DNA of 64,000 bases from the NCBI RefSeq assembly GCF_007741495.1, contig NZ_CP036262.1, forward strand, positions 1 to 64,000. Reading direction: 5' to 3'. Under the pieces are notes generated by a model. The model saw only the letters and a list, made by a program, of their open reading frames with translations. It was not told the origin of the DNA and did no database searches. Both the position numbers and the translations under genes were made by a program. Positions 1 through 9,366 of this stretch are shown here, in pieces; position 1 is the stretch's first letter; each line of letters opens with the position of its first letter. This stretch comes from Roseimaritima multifibrata. Lineage in GTDB: Bacteria > Planctomycetota > Planctomycetia > Pirellulales > Pirellulaceae.

Positions 1-1077
1 ATGACAGTGACCCTCGACACTATCGAATTGCTGCAACCCTCTTCGACGCATCGCCGCCAAAAAGGTGGTGAGGGGACCGCGCTATTGCCCCATTTCATTG
101 CAGGGCCCGAGAACGCGTTCGCGTTATTCGTCTGCCGCCAACAAGAATCGATCAGTCTGCGGGGAAATCCGTTATTGCTGGTCGGACCGACAGGGTGTGG
201 TAAGACCACTCTGGCAATGACGATTGCCACGCTTGAACTAGAGCAGCACAACGGGGATGCATCGATGCTGTATCTGCCGGCAGCCGATTTCGCGAGAAAC
301 TACACCAATGCGCTTAGCGCTGACGATTTAGAGCATTTTCGCGAACGAACCGACTCGATCGATTTACTGGTCATCGATGACGTCCATTCGATAGCGGAGA
401 AACCGTCCTCTCAAGAAGAATTGGCGGCCCGCTTGGAATCACGCGACCGCCGGGGGATGCCATCCATCTTAACGTGCCGGCGGCTTCCATCAGAATTTCG
501 TGGGATCCGGCCATTATTAGCCAGTCGAATGCTACCTGGATTAACCGTTTCTTTGCGTCTGCCAGGGCAGGAAGCTCGCCAAACGATCATCGAACAATTG
601 TGCCAGAAAAACTCGCTAAAGATCGACCCGGACTGGATCGATCTGCTTTGCCGAGGCTTACCCGATTCCCTCTCGGTTCGCCGGCTAGCGGCCGTCGTCA
701 ACCATTTGCGTCTGCTGGACGAGAACAAAAAACCTATCGACGCGGTCGCGATCCAAGCCGCAATAACCGTTGCCAGCGGTGGCAATGAACCGACCATTGG
801 AGCGATTGCCAAAGCCGTAGCTCGCCGATTCCAGCTAAAAACGGCTGAACTGAAAAGCAGTACGCGACGTCAGCAAGTCGTAAGGGCTCGAGCCTTAGCG
901 ATGTACTTGGGCCGCCAACTTACCGCCTCCAGTCTGCAGCAAATCGGCGAATATTTCGGAGGTCGTGACCACAGCACGGTCCTCCACGCCTGCCGAAAAA
1001 CATCCGAACTACTCGCCTCCAATAGCCAGTTAAGCCAGACCGCCGACGAAGTCCGCGAACAGCTCCAGACCGCATAA
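1..1077 (+). CDS. dnaA: Chromosomal replication initiator DnaA (start possibly upstream of window)
   Basis: DnaA is the AAA+ ATPase that binds DnaA boxes and opens oriC. The 358 residues begin with the family's GPENAFA entry near residue 35. Walker A is GPTGCGKTT at 62-70 and Walker B is LLVIDDVHS at about 122-130. An RRLAAVVNHL sensor-2 region follows, and a C-terminal helix-turn-helix domain carries the DnaA signature around GGRDHSTVLHACRK. The usual N-terminal domain I, which binds helicase or regulators, is absent. The reading frame is open to base 1, so translation could start before the window. If the ATG at base 1 is the true start, this is a short DnaA lacking domain I. It sits directly upstream of a candidate origin and dnaN, the classic order. 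Confidence 0.95.
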   Translation: MTVTLDTIELLQPSSTHRRQKGGEGTALLPHFIAGPENAFALFVCRQQESISLRGNPLLLVGPTGCGKTTLAMTIATLELEQHNGDASMLYLPAADFARNYTNALSADDLEHFRERTDSIDLLVIDDVHSIAEKPSSQEELAARLESRDRRGMPSILTCRRLPSEFRGIRPLLASRMLPGLTVSLRLPGQEARQTIIEQLCQKNSLKIDPDWIDLLCRGLPDSLSVRRLAAVVNHLRLLDENKKPIDAVAIQAAITVASGGNEPTIGAIAKAVARRFQLKTAELKSSTRRQQVVRARALAMYLGRQLTASSLQQIGEYFGGRDHSTVLHACRKTSELLASNSQLSQTADEVREQLQTA

Positions 1078-1433
1078 GAAATCGTTTTGACCGACTGACC
1101 GCGTGATCGAGAGCAGCCGTTTAAGCAAAGGAAATTGAATATCCGACGCCTGCAGGGAATTATCGAATCATTGGAGGTCGCTGAAATCGTAGCGGAAAAA
1201 AGGCTCGTCCCACGCGAAATGCGAAACGAAAAACCGATGAAACCGCCCACCCACAACGCTGAACGGGCCACTCCGCACTCACTCGCCAGGAAACGACATT
1301 CCGGCTTAAAAAGAAACAATGACACGATCAATGAACGGGTCGAATGGACGATGACGCCCTCCATTTCATTTCGCCACTATTTTTTTTGAACATCTCAAAG
1401 TTCCCAGTGGGCACAAACCGATTCTTTTTTTGC

Positions 1434-1442
1434 TGTGGATAA
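1434..1442 (-). promoter_or_regulatory. DnaA box, perfect consensus
   Basis: The plus strand reads TGTGGATAA, the exact reverse complement of the TTATCCACA consensus. It lies in the dnaA-dnaN intergenic region. Confidence 0.65.
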
Positions 1443-1568
1443 CCCGTTCAGATTTCGTAGCGCCGCGGTGCAGCCAATTCCTGCGACTTCAACCGGCAAA
1501 CGTCGACTGTCGAAAACGACCCTCTCGGTGAACATTTTCCGTCCAACTCTGAACGTTAACAGGACTGG

Positions 1569-1577
1569 TTATCCACC
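1569..1577 (+). promoter_or_regulatory. DnaA box, one mismatch
   Basis: The plus strand reads TTATCCACC, which matches the DnaA-box consensus at 8 of 9 positions. It is 127 bases from the perfect box and points the opposite way. Confidence 0.5.
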
Positions 1578-1838
1578 GGATGTTATCGTCCGCAACTGCT
1601 TGCTATCAAATAGGTTACAACCAGGAAAACGCCCTTTTCAACAATTTCCGCCGCCGCTTTACTACGACTACGGTTATTTTTAAATAGAAAGAGGCTATTT
1701 CTCTCTGAGCAATGGAGCTACGACACGGAGCGTCTGGAAGCTTTCCAGATGGTGGACGCTGTATTTCCTGCCACGGTTGCGATACAGTTTGGCGAAGCAA
1801 GAATCAAACATGAAACCAAGTGTTGATTGAGATCCGGA

Positions 1839-2957
1839 ATGAAAATCATCTGTGAACGTGAATCCTTGGCCGCCGCTTTTCAGCTAGCGGCGAGCGTCGC
1901 TCCCGCTCGGTCCCCTAAGGAAATTCTTCAAAACGTGAAAATCAACGTGTCCAATGGCCAGGTCACGATGACAGCCACGGACATGGAAGTCGGGATTCGG
2001 CTGGATCTGGCGGAAGGGATCGAAATCGAAACCGAAGGGGCCGCCCTGCTTCCGGTCGCTCGGACCGGAGCGATTCTGCGAGAGAGCACCGATGAAAAAC
2101 TGACGATCGAAACGGATGGATCGGGCGTTCTGATTTCAGGGAATCGCAGTAAGTTTAAGCTTCCTGGGGCGAACCCAGATGAATTCCCACGGGTCGTTGG
2201 TTTCGAGGAGGAATCCTACCACTCGATTCCAACGGGACTCTTTCGGCAGATGGTCAAACGGACGGTTTTCGCTACCGATGCGGAAAGCAGCCGATACGCG
2301 TTGGGAGGCGTCTTGCTGGAATTAGAAGGCGATTCGGTGCTGGCCGTGGGAACCGACGGTCGCCGATTGGCCAGAATGCAGGGAACGGGAACTTCCGTAG
2401 GCGATCACAAAACCACTGGCACAAGCACCATCGTTCCGACGCGAGCCATCCAGTTGATGGAGCGGGCCGTCGACGAGCAGGACGAACAAATCCAGTTGGC
2501 GGCTCGAGCCAACGATCTGTTGCTGCGAACCCATCGCTGCACGATCTATTCGCGTTTGGTTGAAGGTCGTTATCCAAATTGGCGGCAGGTTTTTCCACAG
2601 CGGGAAAACGCGTCTCAGATCGATATGACGGTCGGCCCCCTGTTTGCCTCTTTACGGCAAGCAGCGATTGTGACCGACCGGGAAAGTCGAGGGATCGATT
2701 TCACTTTTGCCGACGGGACCCTCAAGATGGAAGCCAACACCACCGGACTGGGAGAATCGGTCGTTGAAATTCCGATCGCCTACGAGGGCGAATCGGTGAC
2801 TCTGACGATGGACCACCGGTTTGTGGCCGATTTTTGCAAGGTTCTGGATGCTGAAACGAATTTCATTCTGGAAATTGAATCGGGTAAGTCCCCTGCTCTG
2901 CTGAGCACCGAAGACGGCTATGGCTATGTCATCATGCCGATGGCTCGCGATCGATAA
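1839..2957 (+). CDS. dnaN: DNA polymerase III beta subunit (sliding clamp)
   Basis: DnaN is the ring-shaped processivity clamp of the replicative polymerase. The 372-residue product has the usual family length and three-domain layout. It begins MKIICERESLAAAFQLA and ends with the clamp-typical YVIMPMAR segment. I chose the ATG at 1839 rather than an in-frame TTG 12 bases upstream, because MKI... is the standard clamp N-terminus. It lies downstream of dnaA and the candidate origin, and upstream of a DciA-like gene, so the three probably form the replication block. Confidence 0.96.
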   Translation: MKIICERESLAAAFQLAASVAPARSPKEILQNVKINVSNGQVTMTATDMEVGIRLDLAEGIEIETEGAALLPVARTGAILRESTDEKLTIETDGSGVLISGNRSKFKLPGANPDEFPRVVGFEEESYHSIPTGLFRQMVKRTVFATDAESSRYALGGVLLELEGDSVLAVGTDGRRLARMQGTGTSVGDHKTTGTSTIVPTRAIQLMERAVDEQDEQIQLAARANDLLLRTHRCTIYSRLVEGRYPNWRQVFPQRENASQIDMTVGPLFASLRQAAIVTDRESRGIDFTFADGTLKMEANTTGLGESVVEIPIAYEGESVTLTMDHRFVADFCKVLDAETNFILEIESGKSPALLSTEDGYGYVIMPMARDR

Positions 2958-3012
2958 TCCGATTTCGCTTGGTTTAACGGTTGCCTTCGGTTCCTTTGGA
3001 AAGAGAAAACCT

Positions 3013-3348
3013 GTGCGGAAATTGAATTCAGGAGATCCTGACGAGCGGCGTAACAGCCGTTATCCGCGAAAGATGGGATCCATCATGAATCAACTGATGG
3101 CCCGTCGAGGATACGCTCAGATCGGTGGAAATGAGCATTTGCGAACGATCATTGAACCGTTGATTGGTAAAGCCCTCTCGTCCCATATTCGCATTGGGAA
3201 TCTAAAACGGGGCGTTCTTGAATTGTATGCCGCCGATTCAGTAACGATGCAGGAGCTGACGTTCAAGAAACGCAAGCTCCTACGTGGGATCCAGGCCGCC
3301 CTTCCAGAAGGCGGGTTCAAAGATATCCGCTTCCGCGTCAGCGTCTAA
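3013..3348 (+). CDS. dciA: DciA-like (DUF721) replicative helicase loader/operator
   Basis: DciA/DUF721 proteins help load the replicative helicase DnaB in bacteria lacking DnaC or DnaI. The 111-residue product has the family's N-terminal pattern (MGSIMNQLMARRGYAQ) and a KH-like core ending in LRGIQAALPEGGFKDIRFRV. I prefer the GTG at 3013, because a GGAAAGAG stretch lies about 8 bases upstream and the conserved MGSIM segment would then be preceded by a short tail. Starts at 3073 or 3085 (ATG) are possible. The gene follows dnaN by 55 bases. Its stop overlaps the stop of the convergent kinase gene by 4 bases. The function is inferred from the family and the dnaA-dnaN context. Confidence 0.75.
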   Translation: MRKLNSGDPDERRNSRYPRKMGSIMNQLMARRGYAQIGGNEHLRTIIEPLIGKALSSHIRIGNLKRGVLELYAADSVTMQELTFKKRKLLRGIQAALPEGGFKDIRFRVSV

Positions 3349-4220
3349 GAACTGACTTTCAGCGTGATCGGATTCGGGATTTGTTGGAACGCGTTGTAAA
3401 GTGCAATCCCATCGCGAAACCGTTTGCTCGGAACCGGTTCAATACATTTGCGAATCAAAGACGCAAACGGAGCGGCAAGTCCCCGCCGCAGTTTCGTGTA
3501 TTCCGGCAGAGGCGGCGTGAAGGGGTATTCGGGCAGGACGCCGGCAAACAACCGGTAAAGGACCAGACCGAGCGAGAAAACGTCGCTGCGGAACGTCGCT
3601 TTCCCCATCGCTTGTTCTGGAGCGACATATCCCAAGGTCCCCGATCCCGACTGAGCCGCCAGCGGTTTTCCTAGTCGAGCCAACCCAAAATCGGTTAGGC
3701 AGATTCGATTGTGTGGAAAGAGAATAAAATTCTCGGGTTTGATATCGCGGTGAAGGACGTGATTTTCATGAGCATAAGCGACCGCTTCGATCATTTGCGA
3801 AGCGTAATCGAGGGCGGTCGCCCGAGCGATTCGCTTGCAGATTCGGTCGGCTAGCGATTGTTCGCCCATCGGGAAAACCATGACCAATTTGCCATCGATC
3901 ACCCGAGCATCTTTTAGCCGGAGGATATTGGGATGGTCCAAGCGAGCCATGATGCGAATTTCTCGCGTCACGTCTTCAAGGCAATGGTAGCTATCGGTGA
4001 ACGTATCGCTAGGAATTTTGATAGCGACACGTCGATGTTCCAGTTCGTCCATTGCCGCGTAGACCGTGGCAAAACCGCCTGAACCTAGTCGTTTCAAAAG
4101 TCGGTACTTGTCCAAACGAGTACCGACCCGAATCGTTTTCAAAGACGAATCGTTTTTGCCGCTAGTAAATAGCTTTAGGGCCGCCGCCATATGCTCAACA
4201 TCATTGCGTGGATGAGACAT
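3345..4220 (-). CDS. Soluble Ser/Thr protein kinase (Hanks type)
   Basis: The 291-residue product is a nearly bare eukaryotic-type kinase domain. It has a glycine-rich loop GSGGFATV (46-53), a catalytic Lys in AIK (K68), the catalytic loop HRDIKPEN (157-164), DFG (177-179) and an APEQ motif. All catalytic residues I can check are present. There is no transmembrane segment, PASTA repeat or other sensor domain, which sets it apart from the large membrane kinases common in planctomycetes. About 35 residues precede the kinase domain. The gene converges on dciA with a 4-base overlap of the two 3' ends. Substrate unknown. The ATG at 4220 was preferred over a TTG one codon upstream. Confidence 0.9.
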   Translation of the reverse strand: MSHPRNDVEHMAAALKLFTSGKNDSSLKTIRVGTRLDKYRLLKRLGSGGFATVYAAMDELEHRRVAIKIPSDTFTDSYHCLEDVTREIRIMARLDHPNILRLKDARVIDGKLVMVFPMGEQSLADRICKRIARATALDYASQMIEAVAYAHENHVLHRDIKPENFILFPHNRICLTDFGLARLGKPLAAQSGSGTLGYVAPEQAMGKATFRSDVFSLGLVLYRLFAGVLPEYPFTPPLPEYTKLRRGLAAPFASLIRKCIEPVPSKRFRDGIALYNAFQQIPNPITLKVSS

Positions 4221-4301
4221 CAATTTCCGTATACAACGGTTATCGGCATAGAGGGGGGGCGAGTAATAGCGATTTTGTTATTTCGGTCCGGGGAGAGTGT
4301 T

Positions 4302-5909
4302 TTATCCGGAAGCCAAGGCTGCAGCAAGCTGTTCATAAGTCCGTGAGGCATCCGTCGTGCTACCGGGATTATCCAGGGCAATCTGGTACAAATGCTGTCC
4401 GCACGGAGTCGGATATTCCCCGGTCACGCAAGCTTGGCATAACTTGTCAGCTGGCAGTTCAATGGCTTGGGCGATCGCTTCAACGGGAAGGTAACGCAGC
4501 GATTCGCAGCCAAGATGGTCCGCCATGCGTTGCTGATCTTCTAGGGTCAATTTGCCATTTGCGAAGTACTTTGGACCGATCAATTGATCGATCGTGCTCA
4601 TATCGATCCCGTAGAAACAGGGGGCAATGATCGGAGGGCAAGCGACGCGGACGTGGATTTCCTTAGCCCCTCCCACTTCGCGAATTCGATCCAATAAAGC
4701 GTTCATCGTGGTACTGCGAACGATCGAATCTTCGACCAGGATCACTTTCTTACCCGCCAGAACCTCACGCAGCGGCGTGTATTTGCGGGCCGCTTTCGCT
4801 TTGCGAGCGATCCCGTTTTCAATAAACGTTCGCCCTGCGTAACGGTTTCGCATCAAACCTTCGCGGCTGGGTAGGCCTAGGTTAAAGGCCATCGAATCGG
4901 CGGCCGCTTTACTGGTATCGGGGACCGGAACAACGATGGTGTCCTCGGGGTCCCAGTCGAAGCGTGGGTCCGCTTTTTCCAGTTTGGCTAATTCTTCCCC
5001 AAGTCGAGTTCGACTGAGGTAGACACTTCGATCATCAAGCGTGCTGGCGACGTTGGCGAAATAGACCCACTCAAAGAAACAATGAGCCGTTTTGGGGCTG
5101 GGAGCGATCGATTCAATCCGCATTGAATTTCCATCGACCAGGATCGCATGTCCTGCAGGAAGCGAGTGAATCTGTTCCGGTTCGAATCCCAAGTTCAATA
5201 AGGCGACGCTTTCGCTGGCAGCCACAAAGACGCGGCCATCGTTTGCGTAACACATCGGTTTCATGCCCAGTGGATCACGGGCAATGATCAGTTCCCCTTT
5301 GGCGGTCAGCAACGCCATACAGTACGCGCCGTCAAAATCTTTGATGGCTTCTCGGATCAATTCAAACCAGTCGGGTTCACCACTCGATTCGCTTAGCAGA
5401 CGGCCGATTTCATGGAGGATGATTTCGGTGTCAGTATCCAATTGCAAATGATGTTCACCATTCTCCGTCAAACGCTTTCGCAGCAGCCCGTAGTTGGCTA
5501 GTTGGCCGTTGAAACAAAAACTGAACCACTTTCTTTTGTGGATATGTTTTCGTTCAAAGGGCTGGGCGTAACTGCGGTCGTCTTCTCCACAGGTGGCGTA
5601 GCGGACATGCCCGATCGCAGCGCGTCCGGTCAGCTGCTTCATCAGGGATTCCGACTTCGCCCGATGGTTCAGGCGAAAGACTTCGGTCACGCTGCCGACA
5701 TCCCGACGGGTTTTCAGGATTTGCCGTCGTTTGGCGGAATAGCTGGTCATCCCAGCGGCCAACTGACCGCGGTTTTGGATATCCAGCAGCAATCGCGGCA
5801 TCAATCGCGAGATCTCGTCAGGTCCCTGTTTTGTGCAGATAGGGCTATCTGGCACATTATTCAGGTGATAGATCGCGGCGACACCGCATTCGTGAAACAA
5901 CTCGCTCAT
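4302..5909 (-). CDS. purF: Amidophosphoribosyltransferase (PurF family)
   Basis: PurF transfers glutamine amide nitrogen to PRPP, the first committed step of purine synthesis. The 535-residue product has an N-terminal Ntn glutamine amidotransferase domain whose catalytic Cys follows a short propeptide ([16 protein letters not shown]). The C-terminal phosphoribosyltransferase domain has the PRPP loop [14 protein letters not shown]. The tail carries the family's [14 protein letters not shown] segment. The ATG at 5909 was chosen because it gives the usual short propeptide; a longer frame upstream overlaps the next gene. It follows the nucleotidyltransferase-HD gene by 34 bases on the same strand, so the two are probably co-transcribed. 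Confidence 0.92.
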   Translation of the reverse strand: MSELFHECGVAAIYHLNNVPDSPICTKQGPDEISRLMPRLLLDIQNRGQLAAGMTSYSAKRRQILKTRRDVGSVTEVFRLNHRAKSESLMKQLTGRAAIGHVRYATCGEDDRSYAQPFERKHIHKRKWFSFCFNGQLANYGLLRKRLTENGEHHLQLDTDTEIILHEIGRLLSESSGEPDWFELIREAIKDFDGAYCMALLTAKGELIIARDPLGMKPMCYANDGRVFVAASESVALLNLGFEPEQIHSLPAGHAILVDGNSMRIESIAPSPKTAHCFFEWVYFANVASTLDDRSVYLSRTRLGEELAKLEKADPRFDWDPEDTIVVPVPDTSKAAADSMAFNLGLPSREGLMRNRYAGRTFIENGIARKAKAARKYTPLREVLAGKKVILVEDSIVRSTTMNALLDRIREVGGAKEIHVRVACPPIIAPCFYGIDMSTIDQLIGPKYFANGKLTLEDQQRMADHLGCESLRYLPVEAIAQAIELPADKLCQACVTGEYPTPCGQHLYQIALDNPGSTTDASRTYEQLAAALASG

Positions 5910-5943
5910 ACGTCGGTTCGCTTTTATTTCAGCGTGGTAATCA

Positions 5944-7056
5944 TCAGTCGAACATCGTTTCCAAAGAACGAATGTAGTCAAGAGCGGCGTCGCTGTCGTC
6001 CACCGTCACACCACGTTCGCGGCCAGCCGCATCACAAGCGGCCAGTTCGAGCAAATCTTCGTACCAAGGTTGCTGCCTTAATCGGCGTCGGGCTCGAGCT
6101 CCTAAGCTACCATCACGCAGCCCATGGGCGAGCATATGATTCGCGATCAGCCACTCCGTTCTGGGGGTGATCAAACCATCTAACGCTTCTAAACCAGCTC
6201 CTACATGGTCCTCTGGATCGATCGCTTTGCCAATATCATGTAGCAGGGCTGCAAGTAAAAATTCTTCATCGTAAGGCATCGCTTCTCGAGCCAATTCAAA
6301 GACCTGAAGGCTGTGGTACAGGGCGTCCCCTTCAGGGTGGTACTTAGGATGCTGCTGAACCCGTTCCAAGGGGACCAGAAGGGCATCGTATATTCGCCAG
6401 CGATCGACAGGATTTTCTTGTTCCATCACCGATTTTCGAACATTCGATTCAGATTGTTCGGTTTCCAAGGCAATCATCCGGATCAATTCAGTCGTGGTTG
6501 CTCGAGGGATCGGTTTCCCATCGATTGAACTGCGGAAACGGTGTCCCAACAGGGAGGGATGATAGATTGTCAGTTCGATCGGATAGGTGTCGCGAATATG
6601 GATATGTGTAAAGACGCGGCACTCTCCGTCTTTAACAATCCGTTTGCGTTCCAGTTCACATTCCAGCCCATGATCTTCCACTTTGCGAGCGACCGCCGAA
6701 GGATTGCCGGTAAAGACATGGATATCGATATCGGACCCGTCGCGAACATGCCCTGTTAAGACACTGCCAATAAGACGCGGGTGGAACATCGCTAATTGCT
6801 CCATCCACCAGCAGGCTCGTTGCCGCATCGCCAACAACCGATCTTCGTGCCCCTGGTTGCCTTCGATCAGGCGTGCAAACAATCGGACTTCGTCCCGAAT
6901 TTCTGCGTTGCTGGGTAGATCCGCGGGGCGAACCCAACCGGTGACAATCCGGCGGGCGGCTTTGCGTTTGGCTTGGAAATACTCGGACTCTTCGCGGGAA
7001 TACAGCAGACGGGCTGCTTCCCACGCAATTTTGCGCCGTAATTTGGAGAGGCTCAT
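5944..7056 (-). CDS. Nucleotidyltransferase-HD domain fusion protein
   Basis: The 370-residue product joins two enzyme domains. A polymerase-beta-type nucleotidyltransferase core at about 95-165 has [19 protein letters not shown], with metal-binding D109 and D111. An HD phosphohydrolase domain at about 235-345 has H248, the H273-D274 pair in LLHDIGKA and further His residues near 306-311. GlnD and bacterial tRNA nucleotidyltransferases also pair these folds, but the overall length and the absence of their other domains argue against both. The gene is the first of a leftward pair with purF, 34 bases apart. That context could suggest nucleotide metabolism or signalling, but I do not know the substrate. 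It is divergent from glyA. Confidence 0.75.
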   Translation of the reverse strand: MSLSKLRRKIAWEAARLLYSREESEYFQAKRKAARRIVTGWVRPADLPSNAEIRDEVRLFARLIEGNQGHEDRLLAMRQRACWWMEQLAMFHPRLIGSVLTGHVRDGSDIDIHVFTGNPSAVARKVEDHGLECELERKRIVKDGECRVFTHIHIRDTYPIELTIYHPSLLGHRFRSSIDGKPIPRATTTELIRMIALETEQSESNVRKSVMEQENPVDRWRIYDALLVPLERVQQHPKYHPEGDALYHSLQVFELAREAMPYDEEFLLAALLHDIGKAIDPEDHVGAGLEALDGLITPRTEWLIANHMLAHGLRDGSLGARARRRLRQQPWYEDLLELAACDAAGRERGVTVDDSDAALDYIRSLETMFD

Positions 7057-7267
7057 TCGGTCGCGGCACGATTACCGCGAAGATGGAAGAGAGATTCAAA
7101 TTCAAAAGAAGGTCCCCCCAGTATAGGCACCCGAACCACGACAGGAAAGGTTTACGAAGCGGAGCGGACAATTCGCCTCCCTTTCCTATCGTTGACGGTT
7201 CTTGATTGGCGGTCGACAATGGCTCTTTCTGTCCTGTATTGCATTCGTTTTCGCGCCGAGTTGATTC

Positions 7268-8530
7268 ATGAACCAGTTGCAGTCTCAAGATCCAGAAATT
7301 TGGCAAGCCATTCGTGCTGAAGCTCGACGTCAGCAAGAAGGGTTGGAATTAATTGCCAGCGAAAACTACACCAGCTTGGCAGTGATGGAAGCTGCCGGCA
7401 GCGTGCTGACAAACAAATATGCCGAAGGCTATCCAGGACGTCGTTATTACGGTGGCTGCGAGCATGTCGACGTTATCGAATCCCTGGCGATTGATCGAGC
7501 AAAATCGCTATTCGGTGCCGATCATGCCAACGTCCAGCCCCACTCGGGATCTCAGGCCAACATGGCTGTCTATCTGACGGCATTGGAACCGGGCGACACC
7601 GTTCTGGGCCTCGATCTGGCGCAGGGGGGACACCTGACCCATGGGATGAAATTGAATATCAGCGGACGGCTGTACAATTTCATCAGCTACGGAGTCGATC
7701 GCCAGAATCAGCGGCTTGATTTTGACCAGATCGCCAAACTGGCCAAAGAACATAAACCCAAATTGATTGTCGCTGGGGCGAGTGCCTATCCGCGTGAAAT
7801 CCCTCATGATCGGTTTGCCGAAATCGCTCGCGATTGTGGTGCCAAACTGATGGTCGATATGGCCCATTACGCTGGATTGGTTGCCGCCGGTCTGCATAAC
7901 AGTCCTGTCCCGTTTGCTGATTTTGTCACCACAACCACGCACAAAACCCTGCGTGGACCTCGAGGTGGTTTGATCATGTGCCGTGAGGAATACACCAAAG
8001 GGATCAATCGAAATATCTTCCCCGGAATCCAGGGCGGCCCATTGATGCACGTCATCGCGGGCAAAGCGGTCTGTTTCGGAGAAGCTTCGCAGGACGCGTT
8101 TAAGGCCTACGGTCAATCGGTGATCGATAACGCACAAGCGTTGGCCGAAACGCTTCTCGGCGAAGGCCTGCGACTTGTCAGCGGAGGAACCGACAACCAT
8201 CTGATGTTGGTCGACGTCACCGCGGTTGATTTGGGCGGCAAGGTGGCGGAAGCCACTTTGGAACGTTGTGGGATTACGGTCAACATGAACATGATCCCCT
8301 TTGATGAACGTAAACCGATGGACCCATCGGGGATTCGAATTGGAACCCCTGCCCTGACCAGTCGTGGCATGGGAGTTACAGAAATGAAACGTGTGGGCGG
8401 TTGGATCGCCAAGGCTTTGAAGAGTCCTCAAAATGAGTCTCAGCTGACCGAAATTCAAAATGAAATTCGTGAAATGTGCAAATCCTTTCCAGTACCCGCT
8501 GCGAATGCACCTGAGTACAGCCCCGAATAG
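7268..8530 (+). CDS. glyA: Serine hydroxymethyltransferase
   Basis: GlyA interconverts serine and glycine with tetrahydrofolate and supplies one-carbon units, including those used for purines. The 420 residues have the usual length and signatures: [10 protein letters not shown] near the N-terminus, [15 protein letters not shown], and the PLP-lysine motif in [14 protein letters not shown]. The gene is divergent from the nucleotidyltransferase-HD/purF operon, a plausible metabolic neighbourhood because purine synthesis consumes one-carbon units. A 16-base direct repeat begins at its stop codon. Confidence 0.97.
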   Translation: MNQLQSQDPEIWQAIRAEARRQQEGLELIASENYTSLAVMEAAGSVLTNKYAEGYPGRRYYGGCEHVDVIESLAIDRAKSLFGADHANVQPHSGSQANMAVYLTALEPGDTVLGLDLAQGGHLTHGMKLNISGRLYNFISYGVDRQNQRLDFDQIAKLAKEHKPKLIVAGASAYPREIPHDRFAEIARDCGAKLMVDMAHYAGLVAAGLHNSPVPFADFVTTTTHKTLRGPRGGLIMCREEYTKGINRNIFPGIQGGPLMHVIAGKAVCFGEASQDAFKAYGQSVIDNAQALAETLLGEGLRLVSGGTDNHLMLVDVTAVDLGGKVAEATLERCGITVNMNMIPFDERKPMDPSGIRIGTPALTSRGMGVTEMKRVGGWIAKALKSPQNESQLTEIQNEIREMCKSFPVPAANAPEYSPE

Positions 8531-8558
8531 CGTCTGATCACAGAATAGCGTCTGATCA
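8525..8558. repeat. 16-bp tandem direct repeat at the glyA stop codon
   Basis: GAATAGCGTCTGATCA occurs at 8525-8540 and again at 8543-8558, with an 18-base period. The first copy contains the glyA stop codon TAG. The second copy together with the following bases forms a short AGCGT/ACGCT hairpin. Confidence 0.8.
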
Positions 8559-8620
8559 TACGCTCATCCGATTTTGATTTCTCCTTCCTTATTTCTGCCA
8601 ATTGCGCATCAGGAAATCCC

Positions 8621-9070
8621 ATGGCTAGCTCCAATCGAATTTTGATCGCTGACGATAACGCAGCGAATCGTGAACTATTGGAAGTTCATTTGGCGTCGAT
8701 TGATTGCGAATTTGAAACGGCAGTGGATGGACAAGATACGCTCGATAAAACGGCAAGCTTTCATCCCGATTTGATTCTGCTGGATGTCATGATGCCCAAA
8801 TTGAGTGGGTTTGAAGTCTGTAAGCAAATCAAAGAAAACCCGAAGACCAGCGGGATCATGATCCTGATGGTGACGGCACTGAATGAGTTAGGCGATATCG
8901 AACGAGCGGTTGCAGCGGGGACCGATGATTTCCTGAGCAAACCAATCAGCAAGGTGTCGCTGCTAAAACGAGTTGACACGATGTTGAAGCTGAAAGGGAC
9001 GGTCGAAGAATTAGAGCGTCTGCGAATGTATATCCGCGATATGGAAGACGGCAGCCGCCCCTCCGCTTAA
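8621..9070 (+). CDS. Stand-alone response regulator (REC domain)
   Basis: The 149-residue product is a CheY-like receiver domain with almost nothing else. It has the acidic pair in ILIADDN, the phospho-acceptor Asp in DLILLDVMMPKLSGFEV, a Thr in MVTAL and the conserved Lys in LSKPISK. The last 30 residues (around KGTVEELERLRMYIRD) look like a short helix and not a DNA-binding domain. It therefore probably acts through protein-protein contact. No histidine kinase gene is adjacent. An AGGAA ribosome-binding site precedes the ATG. Confidence 0.9.
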   Translation: MASSNRILIADDNAANRELLEVHLASIDCEFETAVDGQDTLDKTASFHPDLILLDVMMPKLSGFEVCKQIKENPKTSGIMILMVTALNELGDIERAVAAGTDDFLSKPISKVSLLKRVDTMLKLKGTVEELERLRMYIRDMEDGSRPSA

Positions 9071-9318
9071 TGGAGCTGTAATTCGATTAGGTGTCGCTGA
9101 TTCTCCTGAAGCTGTTATCCCTCGCTAACGCATTTTGAAGTAGCGTTTTAGAGGTGATTGCAGTGGTCAATTGTCCTGATTTCCGTACTCTTGCGGATGC
9201 CTCAAATCATTTGGCTATTCCCGCACCTTTTTAGCTCCAAGTATCGAGAGTTCCGTTTCCGGGCTTGCTCCGGCGGACTCGCAATTGGCAGCTACCTTAT
9301 TGGGCGATCAAAAGGTTG

Positions 9319-9366
9319 TTCTCCGCCAGCCCCAAATCGCCTAGGCGATTTGGGGCTGGCGGAGAA
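9319..9366. repeat. 48-bp perfect palindrome
   Basis: Each 24-base arm is the exact reverse complement of the other, meeting without a loop at CCTAGG (centre 9342/9343). Arms begin TTCTCCGCCAGCCCCAAATC. There is no T-tract on either side, so an ordinary intrinsic terminator is unlikely. The outer arms 9282-9296 and 9392-9406 extend the fold. This resembles a short mobile or miniature repeat element, but I see no second copy in the window. Confidence 0.85.

Larger units (their letters stand above)
1078..1838. other. Candidate replication origin (oriC) between dnaA and dnaN
   Basis: This 761-base stretch has no convincing gene and lies in the classic dnaA-dnaN position. It holds one perfect DnaA box (1434-1442, minus orientation) and one 8/9 box (1569-1577). 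An AT-rich run near 1670-1700 could serve as the unwinding element. Box density is low compared with many origins, so the origin call rests partly on gene context. The short open frames here (for example at 1135-1389 and 1435-1683) have low-complexity translations and no ribosome-binding site. Confidence 0.6.

Noticed and set aside
474-812. Open frames on both strands inside dnaA
   Set aside because: They are shadows of the dnaA coding sequence; their translations have no family content.
5171-5200. A GGTTCGAATCC-like stretch resembling a tRNA T-loop
   Set aside because: It lies inside the purF coding region, and no acceptor, D or anticodon arms can be folded around it.
5502-6170. 222-codon plus-strand open frame
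   Set aside because: It is antisense to purF and the nucleotidyltransferase-HD gene, both of which have strong family motifs.
7508-8458. 316-codon minus-strand open frame
   Set aside because: It is antisense to glyA; the translation is a mirrored by-product of GC-rich codon use.
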